Source: Polyangia bacterium (GTDB lineage Bacteria > Myxococcota_A > Polyangia > Polyangiales > Polyangiaceae). From it: a DNA stretch of 37,970 nucleotides. The notes under the pieces were generated by a model. The model did not search any database. It had not been told where the DNA came from and saw only the letters and a program-made list of their open reading frames with translations. Both the position numbers and the translations under genes were made by a program. Shown here piece by piece: positions 8,933 through 17,332 of this stretch (the first letter of the stretch is position 1; each line of letters opens with the position of its first letter). The stretch is from NCBI GenBank assembly GCA_030426145.1, contig JAUHZF010000041.1:1-37970 (forward strand). The letters are read 5' to 3'.

Positions 8933-9820
8933 CTAGAAGAGCAGCAGCTCACCCGCGTCGGCCGCGTCTTCGCCGTCGCCGTCGTCGTCGCCGCTGGTGG
9001 CGAAGGTATCGCTCTGCGGGGCATCTTCTTGCTCGCCCATCGGCATGGCGACCATGCGCCTGAGGTTCTGGGCCACCGTGTCTTGGAACGCGAGGTGACT
9101 CAACGCCTCGTGGCTCGTCTGGACGATCTGATCCAGGCGTGTACGGCCGAGCGTTCGTACCGCATCGATGACGTCGCGCAGCTCGTCGGTACCTCGCGCC
9201 ATGTTGTCGATCTGACCCGTGACTTCCATGGAGAAGTCGTCGCAGGTTGTGCGCATGTCCTTGGCTTGCGCCGCCATCTGCGGCAGCACCTTGAGGAGCT
9301 GGCTGCTCAGCTCGGCGATCTTCTCGTTGGCGTCGGCCACGGTCTCGCTGAGCTGCTTCATGTGGTCGGCGATGACCGCGAGGCTGCGGCCGTCTTGCCC
9401 GAGGCGATGGGTCTCGATGAGGGCGTTCAAGGCCAGCATGCGAGACTCGCGGGTGATGCGGTCGATGGTCTCACCCGCCTCGGTGATGTCCTTCATGCTC
9501 CGCTCGGCCGCGGTCGCGATGTCGTCCTGATGCTGAACCTTCTCCGTGAGGTCCTGAACGAAGTTCTGGATGAGCTCGGATTGTTGGCCGATGAGGTCCA
9601 TCACCGAAGCGTTGCCATCTGAAGCGTCGAGCTGCGACATCGTCGCCTCGGTCTCCTCGATGTACTCCTTTGCGTTCTGGACGATCGCCTGAAGGGCCTT
9701 GCCCGCGCCGAGCGTTCCCTGCTCGCTTTCCGCGAGGGCGGATTCAACGATCTGGTCCATCTTGGCGCGGAAGGCCTCGATGTGGTCGTCGGTGGCGGCA
9801 GGTTGTTCGATGGCAGACAT
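8933..9820 (-). CDS. Soluble chemoreceptor-like protein with CheZ-like FQDxxxQ motif and C-terminal GELLLF tail
   Basis: A 295-residue, almost all-helical soluble protein with no transmembrane segment. Residues 126-159 match the conserved tip of methyl-accepting chemotaxis proteins (SRMLALNALIE, then GRSLAVIADHMKQLSE), with Thr-His-Arg where receptors usually have Ala-Ala-Arg. Further on, LAFQDTVAQ places Asp247 and Gln251 four residues apart, the spacing of the CheZ catalytic Asp143/Gln147. An acidic linker (278-289) leads to the last residues GELLLF, similar to the CheY-binding end of CheZ. ATG at 9820 is chosen because GGAGGAGAG directly precedes it; an upstream ATG at 9865 lies inside a hairpin. 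It is the last gene of the minus-strand operon. I infer a phosphatase or scaffold acting on the neighbouring CheY; a receptor-like role is the alternative. Confidence 0.82.
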   Translation of the reverse strand: MSAIEQPAATDDHIEAFRAKMDQIVESALAESEQGTLGAGKALQAIVQNAKEYIEETEATMSQLDASDGNASVMDLIGQQSELIQNFVQDLTEKVQHQDDIATAAERSMKDITEAGETIDRITRESRMLALNALIETHRLGQDGRSLAVIADHMKQLSETVADANEKIAELSSQLLKVLPQMAAQAKDMRTTCDDFSMEVTGQIDNMARGTDELRDVIDAVRTLGRTRLDQIVQTSHEALSHLAFQDTVAQNLRRMVAMPMGEQEDAPQSDTFATSGDDDGDGEDAADAGELLLF

Positions 9821-9851
9821 CTCTCCTCCATGGGGGCGGGCGTGGCCCGCG

Positions 9852-9874
9852 GGGGGGCCGTTCATCGGCCCCCC
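9852..9874 (-). promoter_or_regulatory. Strong GC-rich hairpin in the leader of the receptor-like gene
   Basis: GGGGGGCCG at 9852-9860 and its perfect complement CGGCCCCCC at 9866-9874 form a nine-pair stem with a five-base loop. It lies between the cheY stop (9885) and the ribosome site of the next gene. No T-run follows, so it may serve as an mRNA-stability or attenuating element rather than a full terminator. Its function is inference. Confidence 0.55.
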
Positions 9875-9884
9875 GGGTCTCGAA

Positions 9885-10262
9885 TCAGGCGGCTTGTGCA
9901 GTCAGCTTCTTCGCCGCGGCGAGAAGCAGGTCCGGCTTGAAGGGCTTGACGATCCAGCCCTTGGCCCCCGCCTTCTTGGCGCGCGAGATGAGCGCCGGCT
10001 GGCCCTCGGTGGTGAGCATGACGACGGGAAGCTTGCTGAAGCTGCCGTCGGCGTGCACCGCCTCGAGCATCTCGATCCCGTTCATGTTGGGCATGTTGAC
10101 GTCGCAGATGACCATCGCGATGTCGGGCGTCGACTTGATCGCGCTGAGGCCTTCAGCGCCGTCTGCGGCCTCTACGACCGTGTAGCCGGCGCCCGAGAGG
10201 CACATGCCGACCTGCTGGCGAATGGTGTTCGAATCGTCGACGACGAGGATCTTCTTGCTCAT
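9885..10262 (-). CDS. cheY: CheY-type single-domain response regulator
   Basis: A 125-residue stand-alone receiver domain. It has all switch residues: acidic pair Asp9-Asp10, phospho-acceptor Asp54 in ICDVNMPNMNG, Thr84/Thr85 in MLTTEG, and Lys106 in VKPFKP. Length and residue spacing fit CheY; there is no output domain. A ribosome site AGGAGA stands seven bases before the ATG. It sits between the CheX-type gene and the receptor-like/CheZ-like gene and downstream of the CheA-like kinase, so it is the expected phosphate acceptor of that kinase and the substrate of both putative phosphatases. What it finally binds (a motor or another effector) is not shown by the sequence. Confidence 0.95.
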   Translation of the reverse strand: MSKKILVVDDSNTIRQQVGMCLSGAGYTVVEAADGAEGLSAIKSTPDIAMVICDVNMPNMNGIEMLEAVHADGSFSKLPVVMLTTEGQPALISRAKKAGAKGWIVKPFKPDLLLAAAKKLTAQAA

Positions 10263-10324
10263 GACTCTGTCTCCTGTGGCTTCTTGCCTGAATCTGAATG
10301 GGGCTTTGGGGGCGGGGACCTGGC

Positions 10325-10831
10325 TCAGAAGAGCATCAGGTCTCCTTCTTCGGGGGCGTCCTCCGCGTCGGCGGCGGCTTCCCAGGTGATGTGGTCTTCC
10401 ACCTCGACGGCGAGGTGGACGTAGACGTCGGCTTCGCCGGGGCCACGCAGGACCCAGCCCGCCTGCTCGGCGACGTCGACCTTCTGCATGTTGAGCTCCT
10501 GACCGCTGAAGGTGACCGGCGTCGACATGCGAATCGACATGCCGAAGTTGATGACCTTGTTAGCCACGCGGCCGAGGAGCTGGTTGCAGAGCTCGCCCAC
10601 CCAGTCCTCGCGGTCTTCTTTGCTGCCGCCGTCGGGGAAGGTGGCCTCGATGGCGGGGCCGCTCGCGCTCACCACCATGGTGCCTTTGATGCCCTCGCCG
10701 GTGAAACCGAGCACGCCGGCGTAGTGGAACAGATGCCGCTGAGAGGTCTCTTCGATGTCGACCGCCAGGTCGTAGTGCTCGAAGAGCTTGCTTGCGGACG
10801 TGGTGACGAGGTCTCGTAGTACGGGGTTCAT
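10325..10831 (-). CDS. cheX: CheX-family CheY-P phosphatase with C-terminal GDLMLF tail
   Basis: A 168-residue cytoplasmic protein of the CheX/CheC/FliY phosphatase superfamily. The key ExxN motif is Glu80-Leu-Cys-Asn83 in DWVGELCNQLLGRVANK, the pair that positions water for dephosphorylating CheY-P. Only one such motif is present, as in CheX. An acidic segment (151-162) then leads to the terminal GDLMLF, nearly the same as the GELLLF end of the receptor-like protein in this operon. ATG at 10831 is preferred over a TTG at 10849, because GAGGAG lies seven bases upstream of the ATG and would be inside the longer reading. The kinase stop (10846) lies just before that ribosome site, so translation is probably coupled. 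Confidence 0.85.
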   Translation of the reverse strand: MNPVLRDLVTTSASKLFEHYDLAVDIEETSQRHLFHYAGVLGFTGEGIKGTMVVSASGPAIEATFPDGGSKEDREDWVGELCNQLLGRVANKVINFGMSIRMSTPVTFSGQELNMQKVDVAEQAGWVLRGPGEADVYVHLAVEVEDHITWEAAADAEDAPEEGDLMLF

Positions 10832-10845
10832 CGGAGGACTCCTCT

Positions 10846-12867
10846 TCAAACAGCCTGGACGGTTGGGGGCTGCGTAAACTTGAGCTCACTGAGGCGCTTC
10901 ACGCCCCACGGCGACAGATCGGCGGCCAGCTCCGCCATCTCCCGCGGGAAGCGGAACTGCCAGCTGGTACCCTTGCCGCGCTCGCTCTCCACCGCGACGA
11001 AGCCGCCCTGTTCCTGGCAGGCAGCTGCGACGGCAGCCATGCCCACGCCGCGCCCGGAGGTGTCGGTGACGCGCTCGGCGGTCGATACGCCGTCCGACAG
11101 CAGGGCTGCGATGAGGTCGTCGCGGGATTCGGCGGGCAAGCCCTGGCTGCGCGCCTTGTCGGCGACGGCGTCCCAGTTGATGCCGTGGCCATCGTCGGCG
11201 ACCTCGATGACGAAGTCGTTCTCTTCGACGTAGGTGGCGAGGGTGAGGGTACCTACCTCCGACTTGCCAGCGGCCAGGCGATCTTCGGGCGTTTCGATGC
11301 CGTGGTCGACGGCGTTGCGAATGACGTGCACGAAGGCGCTCCAGAAGTGGGCCCAGAGCTCTCGGGGCAGGCGAATGTCGCCCGGCTCCACGTCGACGAT
11401 GATGTCGCCCTTGCCGAGCCGCTGGGCGAGCTTCTGGGCGCGTTCCGCGAGCCGGGGCAGCCGCTTGGACATGGGCTCTCCCTTCCAGCGGACCATCATC
11501 TCGGCCAGCTCGCGGCGCGAGGTGCGCTTGACGAGGGCGCCGAAGAGCTCGTCGATCTCCTGCTCGTCGACCTCGAAGGCAGGAGGCCGGTCGCCGATGA
11601 TGTGCGCGAGGCGGGACGAGAGCTCAGACCAGTCCTTACGAAGCATGCGTCGCTCGGTCTCGGTGAGGTTGCGGTCCTCCTCGATCATCTGCTGCTCGAG
11701 CACGTGGCAGAGGCTGGAGATGGACTTGAGCCCGAAGAGGGCGCAGTTGCCCTTGAGGGTGTGTACCCGGCGCTTGGTGAGCACGACGTCGTCGCGCTCG
11801 GCAACCACGCGGTCGATGATGTCGGACGCCTCCTGGAAGAACTCGAGGAAGCCGCCTCGGTCGCGGAGGATGCGATCGACCACGGCCATCATCTCGCGCT
11901 GCATGGCTTCCGCCTGCTCGCGCTCCACGTCGGCGGTGATGTCGTGGATCATGATGAGGAGCTTGTCGATCTCCTCGCCGTCCCCCTCGAAGAGGGGCTT
12001 GTACTCGAAGGCGTAGTGACGCTCGTCGTGCTCGAGCTTCTTCGGCAGCTGGTCGAGGGACACCTCGACCGGCATGAAGCCGTCCTGAAGGCTCTCCCAG
12101 GCGAGCTCGAACCACGTGGCCGTCTCCTCGGAGACGCGACCGATGTAGTCGGTCCAGCGGTCTCCGCCCTGCACGACGCCGAACCACTTCTCCACGATCG
12201 CGGAGCGCTCGTCGGCCATGACCCCTTCCTTGTCGATGGTGAGGAAGCCCTGCTCGACGTTGTCGAGGAGCAGCCGCATGTCTGCGGTGCGCGCGGCCAC
12301 CTTCTTCTCGAGCCCGATGACGTTGTCGAAGAAGCTGCGGGCCACGTAACAAGCGGCGACCGACTCCACGACCACGAACAGGGCGTGAATGCCTACCACC
12401 CAGATCTGCGCGTCGTAGTTGAATACGCTCTGCGGTAGCAGGAAGTAGAACAGGGTGTGGTGCACGGCCGCCGTGACCGCGGCTGCCACGACCACCATGG
12501 GGTTGGCCGTGACCGCGAGCAGCGCGAGCAGCACGAAGAAGTAGAAGTGCATCTCGATCTGCACCTGGCCCTGCCCGAAGTGCACGAGGATCGCGCCCAT
12601 GAGCATGGCCGTGACGCCGTGCACCATCGACACGTGGCGCGGGTTCTCGAGTCGCTTCATGGCCACGAAGGGGCCGACGAGGACGACCAACGACATCCAC
12701 AACGCGCTGAACACGCCCGTACCGGCCAGGGCTGCGACGGCCATGAAGATCGGCGGGTGGATCAGGAAGAAGTAGAAGCCGATCTGGTTCACGCGGGCGA
12801 GGTAGCCGCGCTCGAAGTCGCTGATGGTCTCGGGCAAGACCAGGTAGTCGATGAGTTTCTTGAACAT
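10846..12867 (-). CDS. Membrane CheA-like histidine kinase: 6-TM sensor, PAS-like, Hpt, ATPase; no CheW domain
   Basis: A 673-residue hybrid of sensor kinase and CheA. Residues about 28-176 contain six membrane segments, including MHFYFF (106-111) and a His pair (136-137), a pattern I recognise from an N-terminal sensor domain of kinases, receptors and diguanylate cyclases. A PAS-like domain follows (about 196-315). The Hpt phospho-acceptor is His369 in HTLKGNCALFGL. The ATPase has N-box HVIRNAVDHGIE (514-525), DDGHGI (558-563) and GRGVGM (605-610). The protein ends soon after the ATPase, so the CheA regulatory P5/CheW-like domain is missing, as is any receiver. Signals are therefore probably sensed directly in the membrane and passed through His369 to the adjacent CheY. 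It begins 15 bases after the thioredoxin-like gene. Confidence 0.9.
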   Translation of the reverse strand: MFKKLIDYLVLPETISDFERGYLARVNQIGFYFFLIHPPIFMAVAALAGTGVFSALWMSLVVLVGPFVAMKRLENPRHVSMVHGVTAMLMGAILVHFGQGQVQIEMHFYFFVLLALLAVTANPMVVVAAAVTAAVHHTLFYFLLPQSVFNYDAQIWVVGIHALFVVVESVAACYVARSFFDNVIGLEKKVAARTADMRLLLDNVEQGFLTIDKEGVMADERSAIVEKWFGVVQGGDRWTDYIGRVSEETATWFELAWESLQDGFMPVEVSLDQLPKKLEHDERHYAFEYKPLFEGDGEEIDKLLIMIHDITADVEREQAEAMQREMMAVVDRILRDRGGFLEFFQEASDIIDRVVAERDDVVLTKRRVHTLKGNCALFGLKSISSLCHVLEQQMIEEDRNLTETERRMLRKDWSELSSRLAHIIGDRPPAFEVDEQEIDELFGALVKRTSRRELAEMMVRWKGEPMSKRLPRLAERAQKLAQRLGKGDIIVDVEPGDIRLPRELWAHFWSAFVHVIRNAVDHGIETPEDRLAAGKSEVGTLTLATYVEENDFVIEVADDGHGINWDAVADKARSQGLPAESRDDLIAALLSDGVSTAERVTDTSGRGVGMAAVAAACQEQGGFVAVESERGKGTSWQFRFPREMAELAADLSPWGVKRLSELKFTQPPTVQAV

Positions 12868-12882
12868 GGGAACGTAGGGGGG

Positions 12883-13500
12883 CTATCGGAGGTTGAGGGG
12901 GTCCACGGCATCCCTCAGGCTCTCGCTCACGGCGCAGCCCAAGGGGGGAAGGGGGTCGACGTGGTCTCCGGCCTGGAGCGCCGCCAAGATCTGACGGTGC
13001 TTGGGCTCGGGACCGCGCTTGCGGCTCGTGTAGCCGCCGATGTAGGCGAGCTCGTCGTCAGGCGAGAGCACCGCGTAGATGGGGGCAGCCTGCACGAGGT
13101 AGCGTTGGGGCAGCTCCTCCGGCTCGAGGATCTCCACCTCGTAGCCTTTGGCGCGCGCCTGCTGCGCCGTCTCGTCGTCGCCCCCCACGAGCACGATGCG
13201 TTCGGTGGCGTTCGGGTCCGGGTGGCCGTCGAGCAGCTTGTCGAAGACCCCCTGTGAACACCCGCAGTCGTCGTAGAGCACGTGCAGCGTGAGCCAGGTG
13301 CCCGGCTTGGTGCGGGTCGCGGCGATCGCGCGACCCACGTCCTCGTAGGGCTGCTCGGAGATCGGAAGCGGGACCCAGTGACCCGACACGAGGTAGGTCG
13401 CGCCCACGCTCGTGGCCAGCAGCCAGAGCAGGAGGACGCCTCGGGTGGTCCAAGGCTTCTTGCGCGTTTGGGGGCGAAAGCCCTCGGTGGTGTCGGCCAT
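12883..13500 (-). CDS. Membrane-anchored thioredoxin-like protein with CGC motif
   Basis: A 205-residue protein with a basic N-terminus (RKKPWTTR), one membrane span (about 21-39) and a domain predicted outside the membrane. After the strand WLTLHVLYDD comes Cys79-Gly-Cys81, a CxC in place of the thioredoxin CxxC. AAPIY, with Pro140, fits the cis-proline loop, and a strand LAYIGGY follows. A third Cys (189) lies near the C-terminus. The fold assignment is inference from this pattern. A CxC pair favours redox or metal handling, rather than classical disulfide exchange. It is the first gene of the minus-strand operon, directly before the membrane kinase, so it could feed a redox or metal signal to it. 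It diverges from the fadN gene (171-base gap). Confidence 0.7.
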   Translation of the reverse strand: MADTTEGFRPQTRKKPWTTRGVLLLWLLATSVGATYLVSGHWVPLPISEQPYEDVGRAIAATRTKPGTWLTLHVLYDDCGCSQGVFDKLLDGHPDPNATERIVLVGGDDETAQQARAKGYEVEILEPEELPQRYLVQAAPIYAVLSPDDELAYIGGYTSRKRGPEPKHRQILAALQAGDHVDPLPPLGCAVSESLRDAVDPLNLR

Positions 13501-13671
13501 GTGCGCGTTCCGTTCGTCAGAGGGAACGACTGGAGGGCCAGATCACTTGAGGCGCGCGGGTCGTGAAAGATGCTATGTAGACCAGCGAAACATTGTTACG
13601 TCGCGCCGGCACGGACCCCCGAAGGGCCGTCTCCAGGGCGCCACGGAACCCGAAAAACCGTGAGGAATCCA

Positions 13672-16053
13672 ATGGCTACAACCAAGCCCATCCGGCGCGT
13701 TGCCGTGCTCGGAGCTGGTGTCATGGGCAGCGGCATCGCCGCCCACTGCGCCAACGCAGGCCTGCCGGTGCTGCTGCTCGACATCGTCCCGCCCAAGCTC
13801 TCCGACGAGGAGAAGAAGAGTCGCTCGGCGCGCAACGGCTTTGCCGCCGGCGCGCTCAAGAAGATGCTCAAGCACAAGCCGGCGCCGCTTTCGCACAAGC
13901 GTCACGCGCAGCTCATCGAGGTCGGTAACTTCGACGACGACCTCGAGCGCGTCGCCGAGTGCGACCTCATCGTCGAGGCGATCATCGAACGGCTCGACAT
14001 CAAGCAGTCGCTCTTCACCAAGCTCGAGAAGATCCTCGAAGGCAAGGAGACCATCGTCGCCTCCAACACCTCGGGTCTGCGCATCGTCGACATGGTCGAG
14101 GGCCGCAGCGACGCCTTCAAGCAGAAGTTCCTCATCACCCACTTCTTCAACCCCGCCCGCTACATGAAGCTGCTCGAGCTCGTGCGCGGGCCGGAGACCA
14201 GCGATGCGGCCATGGCTCGCGTCGAGCGCTGGGGTCGTGAGCTTCTGGGCAAGGGCCTCGTTCACGCGAAGGACACCCCCAACTTCATCGCCAACCGCAT
14301 CGGCACCCACTCGATCATGGCGGTCATCCACCAGATGCTCGAGATGGACCTCACCCCCGAGGACGTCGACGCGATCACGGGCGTCCCGATGGGTCACCCC
14401 AAGAGTGCGACCTTCCGCACCGGTGACGTGGTGGGCCTCGATACGCTGGTGCACGTCATCGACAACTGCCACCAGGTGCTGACCGAGGACGAGGACCGCG
14501 ACCTGTTCGAGGTTCCCGCCTACATCCGCAAGATGGTCGAGAACGGCCAGCTCGGCAGCAAGACCAAGGCCGGCTTCTACAAGAAGACCAAGGCCGGCAT
14601 CGAGACCCTCGACCCCAAGACGGGCGAATACCGCGCGCGTGGGGGAGATGGGGACATCAAGAAGGCCACCAAGAAGCTCGCCGAGGTCGAAGACGTCGAT
14701 GCTCGTCTGCGAAAGCTCGTGGCCACCGAGGGCGTCGTCGGCGACTTCGCCTGGAAGTCGCTCAGCCGCTCGCTCGCCTACGCGGCGCGCCGCGTGGGTG
14801 AGATCAGCGACGACGTCGCCGCCATCGACGACGCCATGCGCTGGGGCTTCAACTGGGAGCGCGGCCCGTTCCAGACCTGGGACGCGCTCGGCTTTGCCGA
14901 GACCTACGACCGCATGGTGAAGGACGGCATCGACCTGCCCGACTCCATCAAGAAAATGCGCGAGAACGAGGCGGCCAAGGGCTTCTACCACGAGGGCAAG
15001 GTCTACAACCTCGCGAGCGGCGAATACGTCGGCCAGAGCCCCGACCCCCGCAACGTGACCCTCACGGTGCTTCGCAAGGGCAACGCGCCCGTGCTCCAGA
15101 ACCAGAGCGCCGAAGCCTGGGATCTCGGTGATGGCGTGCTCGGCGTGACCTTCAAGTCGAAGGCCAACTCCATCGACGCCGACGTGGGGCAGATGCTCAA
15201 CGACGCCATCGAAAAGGCCGAGACCGATTTCGAGGGCGTGCTCATCTTCAACCAGGGTCAGTTCTTCTGCGTGGGCGCCAACCTCTTCCTCGTGGCAGGG
15301 GCGGCGGCTCAGAAGCAGTGGGACAAGATCGAAGGCATGGTCAAGGGCCTCCAGGACACCATGCAGAAGATGCGTTACAGCCACGTGCCCGTGGTCGCGG
15401 CGCCCTTCAACATGACCCTCGGCGGCGGCCTCGAGATCAGCATGGCGTCGAACAGCGTGCAGGCGGCGCTCGAGACCTACGCGGGCTTCGTGGAGCCTGG
15501 TGTCGGCATCATTCCCGGCGCCGCGGGCACCATGAACTCGGTCTGGCGTGCTTTCGAGGACCAGCCCGACGGCATGGATGTCGACGGCTACGCCCTCGTG
15601 ACGCAGGTGTTCAAGAACATCGCCATGGCCACCGTGGCCACCAGCGCCCACGAGGCCATTGGCATGGGCTACTTCCGCGCCACCGACGGGGTCACCTTCG
15701 ATCGGGAGCGCCACCTCTACGAAGCCAAGCAACGGGTCATCGGCATGGCGCGGTCCGGCTACAAGCCTCCGCACCAGAAGGCCTACAAGCTCCCGGGCGA
15801 CAGCGGCATCGCCACCCTGGAGATGCTGGTCAACACCCTCGTCAATGGCGGCTACGCCTCCGAGCACGACGGGCTCATCGCCCGCAAGCTCGCGGTGGTG
15901 CTCTGCGGCGGACGCTCTGGGCACACCCACGAGGTCACCGAGCAGGAGATGCTCGACCTCGAGCGCGAGGCTTTCGTGAGCCTCTGCGGTGAGCAGAAGA
16001 GCCAGGAACGCATGCAGTACATGCTCATGAACAACAAGCCGCTTCGGAACTGA
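13672..16053 (+). CDS. fadN: Fused 3-hydroxyacyl-CoA dehydrogenase / enoyl-CoA hydratase, FadN type
   Basis: A 793-residue bifunctional beta-oxidation enzyme. The dehydrogenase comes first: NAD-binding GAGVMGSG (14-21), SNTSGL at 131-136 and the catalytic His157 in [15 protein letters not shown], followed by NFIANRIG and the C-terminal HAD domain. The hydratase lies at the C-terminal end: oxyanion segment [13 protein letters not shown], and Glu residues in LGGGLEI and [13 protein letters not shown] at the positions of the two catalytic glutamates of crotonase. The order dehydrogenase-hydratase is that of Bacillus FadN, opposite to E. coli FadB. The frame is open to 13570, but ATG at 13672 is chosen because AGGA lies just upstream and the Rossmann fold begins after nine residues. 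Thiolase follows after 17 bases, making a two-gene operon. Confidence 0.93.
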   Translation: MATTKPIRRVAVLGAGVMGSGIAAHCANAGLPVLLLDIVPPKLSDEEKKSRSARNGFAAGALKKMLKHKPAPLSHKRHAQLIEVGNFDDDLERVAECDLIVEAIIERLDIKQSLFTKLEKILEGKETIVASNTSGLRIVDMVEGRSDAFKQKFLITHFFNPARYMKLLELVRGPETSDAAMARVERWGRELLGKGLVHAKDTPNFIANRIGTHSIMAVIHQMLEMDLTPEDVDAITGVPMGHPKSATFRTGDVVGLDTLVHVIDNCHQVLTEDEDRDLFEVPAYIRKMVENGQLGSKTKAGFYKKTKAGIETLDPKTGEYRARGGDGDIKKATKKLAEVEDVDARLRKLVATEGVVGDFAWKSLSRSLAYAARRVGEISDDVAAIDDAMRWGFNWERGPFQTWDALGFAETYDRMVKDGIDLPDSIKKMRENEAAKGFYHEGKVYNLASGEYVGQSPDPRNVTLTVLRKGNAPVLQNQSAEAWDLGDGVLGVTFKSKANSIDADVGQMLNDAIEKAETDFEGVLIFNQGQFFCVGANLFLVAGAAAQKQWDKIEGMVKGLQDTMQKMRYSHVPVVAAPFNMTLGGGLEISMASNSVQAALETYAGFVEPGVGIIPGAAGTMNSVWRAFEDQPDGMDVDGYALVTQVFKNIAMATVATSAHEAIGMGYFRATDGVTFDRERHLYEAKQRVIGMARSGYKPPHQKAYKLPGDSGIATLEMLVNTLVNGGYASEHDGLIARKLAVVLCGGRSGHTHEVTEQEMLDLEREAFVSLCGEQKSQERMQYMLMNNKPLRN

Positions 16054-16070
16054 TTGGAAGGAACATCATC

Positions 16071-17189
<1,119 letters not shown>

Positions 17190-17210
17190 CGCTCGACCCA
17201 TGAGTGGTCA

Positions 17211-17244
17211 GGGCCCGGAGTCCCCAACAGGGGACGCCGGGCTC
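17211..17244 (+). terminator. Probable terminator hairpin after fadA
   Basis: GTCCCC-AACA-GGGGAC (17220-17235) forms a perfect six-pair inner stem. Across one A/G mismatch it continues as CCCGG (17214-17218) paired with CCGGG (17237-17241), extended by further G-C and G-T pairs to 17211/17244. It lies 22 bases after the thiolase stop. The T-run after it is poor, so it may be a weak or Rho-assisted terminator. Confidence 0.65.
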
Positions 17245-17332
17245 TTGCCATTTGGGGGCCTGGCACCCTCCCTCACGAGGGGACCGCGTCGCTACGGCTC
17301 GATCTCGCGGCGTACCCGGGTAACATGGCAGC

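Noticed and set aside
8933..9865. Longer form of the receptor-like protein starting at 9865
   Set aside because: That ATG lies in the loop of the hairpin and has no ribosome site; ATG at 9820 follows GGAGGAGAG.
11185..12438. Plus-strand open frame (417 codons) opposite the kinase gene
   Set aside because: Composition is Leu/Glu/Val/His-rich without family features, and it is antisense to a well-supported kinase.
13573..15930. Long minus-strand open frame (785 codons) opposite fadN
   Set aside because: It is a GC-rich antisense shadow; the plus strand encodes an unmistakable FadN with all motifs.
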